Shown here: positions 1 to 9,795 of the stretch, one piece after another
Numbering within the stretch: the first letter of the stretch is position 1
Layout of the letters: every line of letters begins with the position of its first letter
Source of the DNA: Propionibacteriaceae bacterium ZF39
GTDB taxonomy: Bacteria > Actinomycetota > Actinomycetes > Propionibacteriales > Propionibacteriaceae
Length of the DNA: 64,000 bases
Direction of reading: 5' to 3'
Assembly: GCA_039565995.1 (NCBI GenBank)
Contig: CP154795.1
Location: 3,224,001-3,288,000, forward strand
The notes under the pieces: generated by a model
Told to the model about the DNA's origin: nothing
Databases searched by the model: none
What the model saw: only the letters and a program-made list of their open reading frames with translations
Position numbers and translations under genes: made by a program

Positions 1-355
1 CGGGGCGCCCCGACGCATCGTTGCCCGCCGGCACGTGATGCCAGAGCGCGGTCTCTCCGCCGTGGACAGCGGCCGGCGCCTGGATCAACCTTCGCGGCAG
101 CTCGGCGATCTCGGCCGGCGTGGGAAAACGCGGGAGGTCGATGCCGGCGTCGAACTGGGTCTGGACCCGGGCACGGAGGAACTCGACCTCGGTCTCCGTG
201 GGGTCGCCGGTGGTGTCCTTGACCTGCCAGCCCCCGCCGCGTCCATCGTGGCGATCGAACGACGAATAGGTCAGCTGCGCCCAGCGGGGGCGGCTGACCG
301 GGTCGTCGATGCCGGGAGGCGCCTCCCCACCTGCCACGGGCCGGGCCGTCATCAT
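1..355 (-). CDS. GTPase-associated protein 1 (GAP1)-like, N-terminal part; cut by window edge
   Basis: Only the first 118 residues lie in the window; the gene continues past position 1. The start is an ATGATGA that overlaps the TGA stop of the gene upstream (352-354), so translation is coupled to it. After a short disordered lead, residues 24-34 read RWAQLTYSSFD, followed by a Gly-rich turn and WQVKDTTG (residues 43-50). I recognise this opening from actinobacterial GAP1-type proteins, which sit next to TRAFAC-type GTPases in predicted conflict systems. The molecular function of GAP1 is not established. The assignment rests on this N-terminal signature and on its position as the last visible gene of the tubulin-like/vWA operon. 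The GTPase itself would be expected beyond the left edge. Confidence 0.68.
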   Translation of the reverse strand, partial: MMTARPVAGGEAPPGIDDPVSRPRWAQLTYSSFDRHDGRGGGWQVKDTTGDPTETEVEFLRARVQTQFDAGIDLPRFPTPAEIAELPRRLIQAPAAVHGGETALWHHVPAGNDASGRP

Positions 356-3300
356 CGCCCGCCGCCGAGATAGAGCTGCGCCACGGGCGGGTCGAGCAGG
401 GCGACAGTGCCGCGGTTGGGATCGGGCGGCAGGTCGACGAAGACGCGCACCCAACCGGTGCGGTTGGTCACATCGGCCACCCAGCCGGGCTGGGCCCACT
501 GGGGCGTGAGCGCCATCGGCCGGAATCTCGGCGACCACGGATGGGGCTGGTCGTCCGCCGGGCGCACCATGATCGAATCGCCGTCGTTGACATCGAGCGG
601 CAGCCGGTGCTCGTTGTGGATCAGGGCGAACGGCGGCGAGGTCGGGTTGGGCCGGTCCGACCGGATCCGCACGTTCATCAGGACCGGGCCGCGGCCCATC
701 ATGCCGCGCCGCACCTCCAGGGCGTACCAGAGCTTGAGCAGCCCCCGATAGCGCACCGTCGCCGGCTGACCGAGGACCGCGCGACCACCCGCGAACGAGA
801 TCGGCAAGAGGTGCAGGTCGCAGCCGCCGGTGTCGAGTGGGCGGGTGAAGTGCAGGCCGCCCAGCCGGATGTAGGTCTCCTGGGAGATCTCGGCGATCGG
901 TTCGGCACCGTCGATGGCGTCGGCGGCGGGCTGTCCCGGTGGGGAGGCGAACACCTTGATCGCCGCCGCGCCCTCGGGCCAGTCCATGGTCAGGACCTGC
1001 TGCATCACGCGCTCGACGATGCGGGCGTCCTCGACCGTGCCGGTGCGGACCTGGGAAGTGGTCTTCCCGACTCGCGCCTTGCCGTCGATGAGGGTGACGG
1101 GCGTGAAATAGGTACGCGACCACCCGCGCGGCCACGGCACATCACGCATGCTGCCGCGCGAGCCGTCCATGACGATCGGGTGCGCGAGACGGTCCTCCGG
1201 GCGCAGCCGCATCTGCGGCAGTGCCGACTCATCGACCGTGTCCGCCTCGGCTCCGGCCAGCGGGCCCGCGGGCGTGCGATAGATGACGACCCGCCCGCTC
1301 TGGGGCTGGGTCCATTCGAGGTCGAAGCGCGGCTGGCCGGGATCGTCGCCGAGCACGCATTCCAGATCCCCGACCGGCTGCAGGACCGCCGAGGTGGTGA
1401 GCTGGACGATGGTCGGGAGCGACAGGCGGGGCGTACCCTCGACCTCCGCCTCGACCAACAGCTGATAGACATAGCGCCGCCCGGGCTCGGCCCCGTCGTC
1501 GACGAAGCCGCCGAGGTTGGGGGCGTCGTCGCAGATGCGATACATCGGGTTGCCCGACCCGGCGCCGGCCCGCTCGGCGGGTACGCGGAAGATCTGCACC
1601 CGGCGGACATCGCCCAGCACGGTCCACTGCCCGATCACGCGGCCCTCGTCCTCGCGGATGTCGACGTCGGCCGGTTTGGCGACGACGGGCACGGCAGCGT
1701 GCAGTCGCGGCTGCTCGAGGAAGGCCTCCTCTGCGGTCGTGCCGGAGTTGACCCAGACCTGGTAGTGCCGCACTGCCGCGGGAAAGGGCCGGGCATCGAC
1801 GAAGCTGGTCGCACCGGTGATGCCGACGACCTCCGACATGTCCGGCGAGAACGGCACGTGCTCGTCATCGGACACGATCCGATAGATCGTCACGGGTGCT
1901 GCATCGACCGGCGCCGGCCAGCGGAGCGTGAGCGTACCGTCCGGGCGAGGCGCCGCCTTGATCGCCACCGGGTCGCCGGCCCCCTGGGTGAAGTCCATCT
2001 CCGCGAAGCGGGTCAGCTCGTCCGACAGCTCCAGCGGTTGCTGCCAGCTGATCGCCTGCGGGTTGAGCAGTTCGGGCTGGTCGGCCGCGCGGCTCGGCCT
2101 CTGCGCAGCCGTCGGTGCCGGTGGGTGGTGCGGTCCCGGGCCGGGTACGCCCCCCTGCGGCGGCGGGCCCATCGGCCCACCCACCTCCGGAGGCAGTGCC
2201 CGCGCGGGTTCTCCCCCACCCAGACCCAGTTCCTGGGCGATGCCGTCCGCCAGTGGTTTCAGCGAGGCGGGCAGGCCTGCGCCCACCTCGGCGACATTGC
2301 GCGCCCCGGAGTTGACGATCTGGCGGAGGTGCCGGTCCTTGAGTTCGTCGTGGCCGTTGCGGTCACGCCACATCATCAGCTTCTGGAGCGGGTCGATGTC
2401 CTCGGCCGGGGGGCCGGCCGCCGACGGCTGATGGGACGCGGACGGTTGGTGTGCCGCGGAGGGCTGGTGCGCTGCGGACTGCTGGTGCGCCGCTGACGAC
2501 TGCCCGGGTGCGAGGGTCGAGGGGAACGGCGGGACGGGCGGCGGAGGCACGGCTGACGCGGCCGCTCCCGTGGGTTCGGGTCCCGCGGCGCTGGGCTGCC
2601 CGAGGGGAGGCTGGATGATCGACCGTTCGACTGCCGACTGCGGGCCAGCAGCCGATTGCGGACCGGCCGCCGACTGCGGACCCGCTGCCGACCCGGGGCC
2701 CATGGCGGACGGCTGCCCGACCGCGGAGGACTGCGACTGCCCGAAGAACTGGGACGTCTCGTCGCTCTCACTGCGCACGATCTTCGACAGCTGCTGCTTG
2801 AGCACGCTCCGGCGCAGCAGCCAGGGCCGCGCCTCGTCCTCGCGGCCCCGCGCGATCGCGGCCTCGGCGGCCGCAGCCGCCTTGTTGATCTCGTCGTTCA
2901 GCGCGTCCATCTTCTGGCGCAGCATCCCGCCGAGACCGGGGGTCGGAGCGGCGGGCTCGGGCGGTCCCGGGGGTGGCGGCACGGGCTGCTGCACAGGTTG
3001 TTGCTGCTGCGACGGCGGCGGCTGTCGGAACTGCTGGGGCGGCTGCTGCGGGAATTGCTGCGGCGGCATCTGTTGTTGGGGCGGCATCTGCGGCGGGGGC
3101 TGCTGCTGAAATTGCTGGGGCGGCGGCTGCTGCGGAGGCGGACCACCCATGGGCCCGAGCGGCGGGCCGGCGGGTGCCATGCCGAGGGCATCCTTCACGG
3201 GGTCGGGATGACCCTGGTCGGAGAGCCACATGAGGTGATGGAGCACGTGGGCCCAGCGGTTGACCAGAGGCGTACGCAACACGGGCGGCACCGCACGAGC

Positions 3301-3411
3301 CATGGCGATCTGGCCGAGCTCATCGTTCGTGGGCACGGCCTCGCCACGGTTGCGCTGCAGGAACGCCCACGCCAGCAACACCTGCCGTCGCCGGCCGGCC
3401 TGGTCCATCAT
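352..3411 (-). CDS. Multidomain scaffold: helical N-domain, Pro/Gln-rich linkers, HRDC-like module, FnIII-like repeats
   Basis: 1019 aa from the ATG preceded by GAGGGGG; an upstream in-frame ATG at 3441 would overlap the previous stop but lacks that site. Residues 1-75 form a compact helical domain. Residues 80-158 are almost only Pro and Gln. Residues 160-215 look like a coiled coil. Residues 225-335 hold SAAGPQ- and SAAHQP-type repeats. Residues 338-396 (DPLQKLMMWRDRNG onward) resemble an HRDC-like helical module, by eye only. From about residue 475 to the end there are several beta-rich segments of fibronectin-III character with no signal peptide or membrane segment. It is therefore probably a cytoplasmic adaptor. 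It lies between the membrane-hairpin protein and the GAP1-like gene, overlapping the latter by 4 nt. The enzymatic role is unknown. Confidence 0.72.
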   Translation of the reverse strand: MMDQAGRRRQVLLAWAFLQRNRGEAVPTNDELGQIAMARAVPPVLRTPLVNRWAHVLHHLMWLSDQGHPDPVKDALGMAPAGPPLGPMGGPPPQQPPPQQFQQQPPPQMPPQQQMPPQQFPQQPPQQFRQPPPSQQQQPVQQPVPPPPGPPEPAAPTPGLGGMLRQKMDALNDEINKAAAAAEAAIARGREDEARPWLLRRSVLKQQLSKIVRSESDETSQFFGQSQSSAVGQPSAMGPGSAAGPQSAAGPQSAAGPQSAVERSIIQPPLGQPSAAGPEPTGAAASAVPPPPVPPFPSTLAPGQSSAAHQQSAAHQPSAAHQPSASHQPSAAGPPAEDIDPLQKLMMWRDRNGHDELKDRHLRQIVNSGARNVAEVGAGLPASLKPLADGIAQELGLGGGEPARALPPEVGGPMGPPPQGGVPGPGPHHPPAPTAAQRPSRAADQPELLNPQAISWQQPLELSDELTRFAEMDFTQGAGDPVAIKAAPRPDGTLTLRWPAPVDAAPVTIYRIVSDDEHVPFSPDMSEVVGITGATSFVDARPFPAAVRHYQVWVNSGTTAEEAFLEQPRLHAAVPVVAKPADVDIREDEGRVIGQWTVLGDVRRVQIFRVPAERAGAGSGNPMYRICDDAPNLGGFVDDGAEPGRRYVYQLLVEAEVEGTPRLSLPTIVQLTTSAVLQPVGDLECVLGDDPGQPRFDLEWTQPQSGRVVIYRTPAGPLAGAEADTVDESALPQMRLRPEDRLAHPIVMDGSRGSMRDVPWPRGWSRTYFTPVTLIDGKARVGKTTSQVRTGTVEDARIVERVMQQVLTMDWPEGAAAIKVFASPPGQPAADAIDGAEPIAEISQETYIRLGGLHFTRPLDTGGCDLHLLPISFAGGRAVLGQPATVRYRGLLKLWYALEVRRGMMGRGPVLMNVRIRSDRPNPTSPPFALIHNEHRLPLDVNDGDSIMVRPADDQPHPWSPRFRPMALTPQWAQPGWVADVTNRTGWVRVFVDLPPDPNRGTVALLDPPVAQLYLGGGR

Positions 3412-3421
3412 GCGGTCCCCC

Positions 3422-6142
3422 TCAGAAAGTCCACCCGGCATCCGGTGCCGACACCTGCGCCGGGCCGCTCACGGGCCCGTCGGGCGCGTTGCGTCGGGTC
3501 GAGTCGTCACCGGGGAACGCCGGGATGATCGACGGCCCGGACTCCTCCGGCGTCGCGACCTGCACCCGCTCGCCCAGATCGAACGTATAGTCCGGCAGCC
3601 CGTCCCCGAGCTCCACCTGCACCGCCTGCCGATCGAGCCCCTCGATCCGCTCGAGCGGCCAGACCTGGACGACGCCGTCGCGCCCGTCGAGCCGGGCTTC
3701 CCGGGCGAGTACGCCGGCATCGAACTTGCCCTGATCCGGCCTGGGTACGCCGACGCCCGCCATGAATTCGTCCTCCGACAGGGCCGCACCGGGCGTACCC
3801 TCCGCGCTCGGCACGACCACCCGCGACACCAGCCGCGACCGGTAGTCCGGCTGGCCCAACCGCTGGAGCGCGAAGAACCACAGCTGCTCGCCGGCCGCAC
3901 TGCCCACCCCACCGCGCTCGAGCTCATCGGCCCACGCGGTCAGATAGGACTCGCTGACTCCTGCCCGCTGGGCGAACATGCGCCGCGGGTCGGTGGTGAG
4001 GTCATGGGCCCCGGTGCCGAGGCGGGCCCCCGCGTCGTTGAGCGTCGCGTGCCACGGCCCGTCGAGCCAGCCGGTGACGAACATGTCGCGCCGCATGAGC
4101 GAGACGACCTCGGGGGTGGCCTCGGTGTCGATCTCGGCCCGGCCCACCCGGGCATTCGGCGGCAGGCCGTCAGCGATCGTCCCAGTATCGGGCGTGCTGC
4201 GAGCAATGTCCCCGAACGGCGCGTGCAGGACGACACCGAGCACGCGGGTCCAGTCGAGGAACTGGCCGTACGCCTCGGTCTGGCGATGCAGGTCGCGCAC
4301 CGCCGTGCGCAGGTTGGCCTGATCGGCTTCCGCCTGCGACAGCGCCGACCGCCGGCGGTTGAGGTCCTGGAACAGCTGGCGCTGGCCCTGCACGAAGAGC
4401 AGGAACGAGCCGCCGAGCCAGACGAGCAGGCCACCCGCGATGCCGGCCAGCAGGCCCCACCACGTGATGATCCCGATGCCCGTCAGGACGGCGAGGACCA
4501 CGATCAGGCCCACGAAGCTGAATAGGATGCCGCGCATCCAGGCCGCGATCGTCTTCTGTCGCGCCTGCGTGCGCGCATTGGCAAGGTCCACCTGATTGTT
4601 GGGCGACACCAGGCCCATCAGGTGCTGGACCTCCTGGGAGGTCTGCATGAGCTGGTCGGCGATCATGGCCCCGGTGCGGGCGGCGTACGAATGCCGCGTG
4701 CTCTGGGTCCAGGTCTCGAATTCGCGCAGCGTCGCATCAGCGTCGCGCGCGAGCGAGGGCTGGTTGCCGAGCTGGCGTACTCGGGCGGCGAACGTGTGCT
4801 GCCCCAACGGATCGGCGGCCCGGACGTCGTTAATGCCGATGGCCGCGGCGATGCGCGGCGGGATCGGGAAGGCCTCCTGCGGGCTGGGTACGCAGTCGGA
4901 CATTCGGCGCAGGACGCCGCGCTCGGTGCCGACCTGGATCGGCGTGGTGCGCGAGCGCTCCCCCGCGTCCATGAGCGTGAGACCCGACTCGACATAGTCC
5001 GACCACACGGCGGAGAAGTCGCCGGCGATCTCATGCGTCCGCGGACCCGAGCTCTCCATGAGCTGGTCGAGGTTGGCCGAGGCCCGCCCGACCTGGCGCC
5101 AATCGGCCGCACCATCCGCGAGCTGGCCCTGGGCCACGACGGCGTACGACGACGGGTCCGAGCCGAACACCGCCTGCTGCACCCGCCCGGCCGCGGCCGA
5201 TCCGGCATCGCCGACGATCAGCGAATACCACTTCATCGGCGCCATCGTCACCGACGCCCCGATGAAGCCGAACAGCATCTTCAGCGCCTGCCCGATGCCC
5301 ACGTCCTCGGCCTGCACGGCGGCCGGGGCGATCCGCTCCCCACGGAACAGGCCGGCGTGCCGGGACAGCACCGCAGCGGCCATGTCGTTGGCCGCCATGG
5401 GCGCGTCGTCGATATAGACGGCCTGGGAACCGTGCTGACGCGGCAGGGGTACGCCATCGTCGAGCGACAACAGTCCTGCTCGCACGTGGTCCGAAATCGC
5501 GGTCGCATCGAGGTTGCGATAGAACGACCGCACGAGCCGCAGCGTCGTGCCGAACGGCGCCGGCACTCCGTCGAGCGGCCCCGCGTCGAGGTCGGACCAC
5601 AGGCCCGCCACCCCGGCCACGCAGGCGGCGGCATTCGGGGCGATCTCGACGGGGTCGGTGCTGGCGCGCAAGACCGAATGGCCGAGGCCGGGCCCGCGGG
5701 ACTCCTCGGGCGCGATGAGCAGGTTGTGCCAGCCCTCGCGGGCCAGGTCGGCCGCCACCGGACCCGAATCGGGTCGGGTCACGACCATGCGGATGAGGTC
5801 GACGCGGCCGACGGCCGAGGTGTTGAGGATCGCCTCGTGCAACCGGTGCTCGACCTCGCCCGGGATGCCGGGCGCCCCGGCGAAGGCGGGAACCAGCACC
5901 ACGAGACGGACCGATTCGAACCGCTGCGAGGTCAGGACCTGTTCGACCGTCGTGCCGACCGAGCGTCCGCCCTGCACGCGCAGGGCCGGGGTCTGGCCGC
6001 GGGCCGGGGTCCCGGCGGACCAGGCGGAGGTCTCCACCCACAGGAACGGGTGCAGCAGCTCGGTCGCCGACCAGTCGGCGAGCGCGTCGCCCACGGCGGT
6101 CAGCGGACCGGGCGGGCAGGCGAGCACGACGAGTGACGCCAT
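3422..6142 (-). CDS. Membrane-hairpin protein of the tubulin-like locus, unknown function
   Basis: 906 aa. The ATG at 6142 overlaps the stop of the tubulin-like gene (ATGA), which fixes the start better than the longer reading frame reaching 6283. The first ~525 residues look globular and soluble, with no signal peptide. Residues ~530-585 contain two closely spaced hydrophobic helices (FSFVGLIVVLAVLTGIGI, then WWGLLAGIAGGLLVWLGG) separated by a tight turn, so both ends should be cytoplasmic. A Gln/Arg/Ala-rich coiled-coil stretch follows directly, then a ~250-residue C-terminal region. I do not recognise a named domain. Its strict coupling to the tubulin-like gene suggests it anchors that protein, or its partners, at the membrane; that is inference. 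Confidence 0.72.
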   Translation of the reverse strand: MASLVVLACPPGPLTAVGDALADWSATELLHPFLWVETSAWSAGTPARGQTPALRVQGGRSVGTTVEQVLTSQRFESVRLVVLVPAFAGAPGIPGEVEHRLHEAILNTSAVGRVDLIRMVVTRPDSGPVAADLAREGWHNLLIAPEESRGPGLGHSVLRASTDPVEIAPNAAACVAGVAGLWSDLDAGPLDGVPAPFGTTLRLVRSFYRNLDATAISDHVRAGLLSLDDGVPLPRQHGSQAVYIDDAPMAANDMAAAVLSRHAGLFRGERIAPAAVQAEDVGIGQALKMLFGFIGASVTMAPMKWYSLIVGDAGSAAAGRVQQAVFGSDPSSYAVVAQGQLADGAADWRQVGRASANLDQLMESSGPRTHEIAGDFSAVWSDYVESGLTLMDAGERSRTTPIQVGTERGVLRRMSDCVPSPQEAFPIPPRIAAAIGINDVRAADPLGQHTFAARVRQLGNQPSLARDADATLREFETWTQSTRHSYAARTGAMIADQLMQTSQEVQHLMGLVSPNNQVDLANARTQARQKTIAAWMRGILFSFVGLIVVLAVLTGIGIITWWGLLAGIAGGLLVWLGGSFLLFVQGQRQLFQDLNRRRSALSQAEADQANLRTAVRDLHRQTEAYGQFLDWTRVLGVVLHAPFGDIARSTPDTGTIADGLPPNARVGRAEIDTEATPEVVSLMRRDMFVTGWLDGPWHATLNDAGARLGTGAHDLTTDPRRMFAQRAGVSESYLTAWADELERGGVGSAAGEQLWFFALQRLGQPDYRSRLVSRVVVPSAEGTPGAALSEDEFMAGVGVPRPDQGKFDAGVLAREARLDGRDGVVQVWPLERIEGLDRQAVQVELGDGLPDYTFDLGERVQVATPEESGPSIIPAFPGDDSTRRNAPDGPVSGPAQVSAPDAGWTF

Positions 6143-9100
6143 CAGAAGGCACCTCCGATGCCAGGCATTTCTATTTTCTTCTCCGCCAACGAGATCGGGG
6201 CCTGACGCGAGCCGGCCACCGGGTTGGCGGCCTGCCGCTCGGCATCGTCGATCATGGTCGCGAGTTCGGCACAGGCCCACCACACATCGGGCGCCAGATC
6301 GCGGAAGATCGGAGACTGGGCCGCCACGGCCCGATCGTCGATGACCGAGAACGTGCCGCCACCGGGAGCGCCGTCATCGCCGGGCGCCATGAAGTGGGTG
6401 CCGGCCAGGTCGCGGACCGCCGCGAGGAAGGAGCGGGCGGCCTCCGCGCGCGAGGCGATGTCGGCGGCCGTGTCGGCCCCCGGCACCCGGGACTGCGCGC
6501 CCGAGCCGATGTCGCCGTCGCGCAGCCAGTCGACGAGGAGGTCCTTGCCGGACCGCTCGACGATGCCGGCCGACGGGCCGAGGGCGTTGCCGTCGAAGAC
6601 CCCGCGCAGGATCCGATAGGGGGCGAGCGAGCCCATCACCGGGTTCTGGTGGGAGCGGGCCATCGCGAGCAGGATCGACTCGAGCACCGCGGGCAGCCAG
6701 TCATAGGAGGCCTTGAACCGCTCCGGCGGGGTGAGCAGAGGATGCGGGAACTCGACCCACGTGCGGTTCTGGCGGTCGAAGACCTCGACGGGCCGGTTGA
6801 ACGGTGCCTCCGGGATGCGGATCGCACCGACCACCTGGCCGAGGAACCAGCCCGCGACCATGGCCCGGCGCTCGACCTCGGCCATCGGCAGGGCGGCGTG
6901 CAGCGGCCGCGACCGTCGGTTGGCCCAGAACGCCTCCCGGCCGGCGGGCGAGGTGGTCGACCACTGCTCGGCGACGGGCCGCAGCACGGAGTCGAAGCAG
7001 ATCGGTGCATACAGCGGATAGGACCCGAAGATGTCGAGGCGGCGCACGTGATCGGAGTCGTTGATCGACTTCAGATAGTTGTCGCGGGTCGAGCCGTCGA
7101 TCTGGTTGTTGTTGATGATCACGCGCTCGAGATCGCCCGCGACCGGCAGGTCGGCGAACGGCACGGCCGAGAACTTGAAGCGATATTCGACCCCGCGCCC
7201 GCCGTGCAGCAGGGCGACCGCGGCATCGTTGGCCGAGATCAGCGGCAGGGCCAGGGTCAGCGCCTGGTTGAACTTGCCGGCCATGTCGTCGACCCGCGCC
7301 TGGCGCTCCGACTCGGCAGCCCCGACGCCGCGGACATAGTCGCGCAGCGACATGGAACAGAACCGGTGGAACGACTGCTCGGGCCGCGCCACGAACATCC
7401 GGGCGCGATTGAGCAACTCGAACGGCCGGGCATGCACGTCGAACCGGGCGCGCGACGGCACGATCGACTCCCCCGTGTGGGGATTGGTCTGGAACGCCCG
7501 GCAGGCCCAGGCCGACGTCAGTTCGATCAGGCCACCGGGCGGGCGTACGCCTCCGGTTGTCTCCCACAGCCCGGAGATCACGCGGCGGGCCACCCCACCC
7601 CGGGCCTGGCCGAAGCCTATCCGGCTGGCGGGGTTGTCCTCGGTCGCGACGGCGGCCTGCAGGTCGGCCATGTATTGCGGCAGGAACTGCGTCGAGCTCG
7701 TCAGCAGCACCTCGTTGTTGGCCTCGTCGAAACGCTCGGGCGCCTTCAGGTCCGAATCGGAGGGCCATGCGGAGTATTCGTTGGTGGCCAGGCGGGCGAG
7801 ACCGTCATGGCGCGCCGCCGACCCGCGGGCCTGTTCGAGCAGGCGCTGCTGCTCGGAGATCGCCTCGCCGAGCGGGTTGAGGACGTCGCCGATGAAGTGG
7901 GTCAGAACCTCGGCGAGCATGCCGGAGGCCTTGGCATAGACATGCTGGCGTACCCGGTCGGCCACCCCGTTGGAGAGGGCCGTCATGATCTGCTGGCCGC
8001 CGGCGATCTTGCCGCGGATGCCGTTGAGCGCGATGGCGACCTGCTGGGGCACCTCGGCGATGTCGTTGCTGTCCCACCGGCGCAGCTCGGTCGCCGCCGG
8101 GATGACCGCTTCCTTCAGGTGGGCCCGCAGCCGCTCCACGAAGGCGGACGCATAGGGCAGACCGTGGTCCGAGATCGCGGCGCTGACCGTGTCGATCAGT
8201 CGGTTGAGCAGGTCCTGATGCCAGGCGAATGCCCACAGATAGGCCTCGCGCGTCGCGCCCTCCGACAGCATCGCGCGCCGCGAGTTGAGGACGTTGGACA
8301 GGATGGGCGTCCACTGGTTGGCCTCGTGACCGTCCGGCGGCGGAAGCTGGTTCATGACCTGCGTGGTCACGATCTGGTACGCCGCAGTGGTCACGGCCTC
8401 CTGCGGCATCGCGTCACCCATCAGCCACTGCGCCAGGCCCTGGGAGTCGCGCGCGGAGGCCGTGTTGAACATGCGCAGGCGGGAGAGCAGCGCCCCCCAC
8501 TGCGAGTTGAGCAGTGCCCGCACCTGCTCGGTGCCGGAGGCCGTATTGCCCTCCTGCAGGTGGCCGTCCAGCAGCCGGTCGACCGCCGAGCGGGCGATCC
8601 GCTGGGCCGCATACTCGGCGTACCGATCGCGGCCCATCGACAGCGACGCGAACCCGAACGAGCCCCACGGCAGCGGGTCGCCCTGGGCGCCCCAGCCGAG
8701 ATAGGACGAATCGGGCGGCACGGAGCCGGTGTTGCCGAGGTCGTAGGAGACGAACTGATCGGTCGCCGACTCCGACATCATCATTCCCGACAGGCCGCGG
8801 GCGAGGCCGCGATAGACGGCCTTGGGCGAGCCGTCGCCGAACATGGTGCGCTGCGAGCCGACGAAGCGGCCGACCGGGAAGACGCGGGCGAACGGGATGG
8901 CCGCTCCGGTGCCGTACTGCTGGCCGAGCGCGTTCAGCGTGTCGACGTCGTGCTCCTGCGCGGACCCGGTCTGGGACGCGACGATCTCACCCAGCATGGC
9001 GAGGGCGTTGGAGCGTACGCCCGAGCGCGCGCTCTCCGGCAGCGAGTCGAAGATGTCGGACGACACCATGAAGACGGCCATCAGCTTGGGATCGAGGCCG

Positions 9101-9702
9101 CTGATCGTGGTGAGGAGGCGGCACACATCGAGCGCCATCGACGCACCGGCGCCGCCGGCCATGGAGGAAACGACGAGGACGATGGGGACTTCGTTCTCCG
9201 AGTACGCCCCCATGCGCAGCCGGGCCGCCGCCGCCTTCATGTCGGCGTGGGTCTCGACGCGATGGAGGTCCTCCCAGGCCGCCACGAGACCGGAGCGGAC
9301 GACATCGGCCTTCGACAGCGTGATCATGCGGCCGACCGCACGATACTGGCCGGCGCCGACGGAGATGGGCGTCGCGACCGCACCGGGATTCCGTGGCGCC
9401 CAGGTCGCGATCGAGCCGAGTGCCTTGGTGGAGGCGAGCTTGCGCGAGACCGCGAAGTCGAGGTCGGCGTACGACCCCGCCTTGGGGCCCAGGCCGAAGT
9501 AGCGGCCGCCCTGGTGCTCGACGTTGCCGAGCCCGTCGGGACCACCCTCCTCCGCGCTCGGCACATCGAGGTGCACGAACTGCCAGCCGCGCGGCAACTG
9601 GTCGACGCCCTCGGCAGCGAGGTCGGAGCGCAGCTGATCCATCATGTAGGCCAGCGTGGAGCCGCCGGATCCACCGCAGCCCACCACCAAGAATCGCCTC
9701 AT
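6142..9702 (-). CDS. Large tubulin-like (Tubulin_2-type) NTP-binding protein
   Basis: 1186 aa, ATG start with GGGAG ten bases upstream. Residues 5-15 (LVVGCGGSGGS) form a Gly-rich nucleotide loop after a first beta strand. Residues 180-189 (SMAGGAGASM) match the tubulin/FtsZ signature loop GGGTGTG in position and context, after strand PIVLVV and before a helix. The ~200-residue Rossmann-like core is followed by ~900 residues of mostly helical sequence without membrane segments. This fits the large bacterial tubulin-like proteins found beside GAP1, vWA and GTPase genes in actinobacteria. Such proteins are predicted to bind GTP and perhaps polymerise in response to a trigger; no biochemistry can be read here. 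It begins a tight run with the next three genes and lies 93 nt after the vWA gene. Confidence 0.82.
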   Translation of the reverse strand: MRRFLVVGCGGSGGSTLAYMMDQLRSDLAAEGVDQLPRGWQFVHLDVPSAEEGGPDGLGNVEHQGGRYFGLGPKAGSYADLDFAVSRKLASTKALGSIATWAPRNPGAVATPISVGAGQYRAVGRMITLSKADVVRSGLVAAWEDLHRVETHADMKAAAARLRMGAYSENEVPIVLVVSSMAGGAGASMALDVCRLLTTISGLDPKLMAVFMVSSDIFDSLPESARSGVRSNALAMLGEIVASQTGSAQEHDVDTLNALGQQYGTGAAIPFARVFPVGRFVGSQRTMFGDGSPKAVYRGLARGLSGMMMSESATDQFVSYDLGNTGSVPPDSSYLGWGAQGDPLPWGSFGFASLSMGRDRYAEYAAQRIARSAVDRLLDGHLQEGNTASGTEQVRALLNSQWGALLSRLRMFNTASARDSQGLAQWLMGDAMPQEAVTTAAYQIVTTQVMNQLPPPDGHEANQWTPILSNVLNSRRAMLSEGATREAYLWAFAWHQDLLNRLIDTVSAAISDHGLPYASAFVERLRAHLKEAVIPAATELRRWDSNDIAEVPQQVAIALNGIRGKIAGGQQIMTALSNGVADRVRQHVYAKASGMLAEVLTHFIGDVLNPLGEAISEQQRLLEQARGSAARHDGLARLATNEYSAWPSDSDLKAPERFDEANNEVLLTSSTQFLPQYMADLQAAVATEDNPASRIGFGQARGGVARRVISGLWETTGGVRPPGGLIELTSAWACRAFQTNPHTGESIVPSRARFDVHARPFELLNRARMFVARPEQSFHRFCSMSLRDYVRGVGAAESERQARVDDMAGKFNQALTLALPLISANDAAVALLHGGRGVEYRFKFSAVPFADLPVAGDLERVIINNNQIDGSTRDNYLKSINDSDHVRRLDIFGSYPLYAPICFDSVLRPVAEQWSTTSPAGREAFWANRRSRPLHAALPMAEVERRAMVAGWFLGQVVGAIRIPEAPFNRPVEVFDRQNRTWVEFPHPLLTPPERFKASYDWLPAVLESILLAMARSHQNPVMGSLAPYRILRGVFDGNALGPSAGIVERSGKDLLVDWLRDGDIGSGAQSRVPGADTAADIASRAEAARSFLAAVRDLAGTHFMAPGDDGAPGGGTFSVIDDRAVAAQSPIFRDLAPDVWWACAELATMIDDAERQAANPVAGSRQAPISLAEKKIEMPGIGGAF

Positions 9703-9795
9703 GTGCCGTGAACTCCCATCGTCGTTGTGGCCGGGGCAGGCCCCGGCACGCGCTTAAGCAGCCTAGGCCCTTTCATGGCCAGGTCGTCTCCCCAT

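Noticed and set aside
6133-9711. 1192-codon open frame on the plus strand opposite the tubulin-like gene, and similar long plus frames at 541-2496 and 10903-12606
   Set aside because: They are Arg/Gly/Asp-biased mirrors of the true minus-strand genes, lack any domain and arise from high GC.
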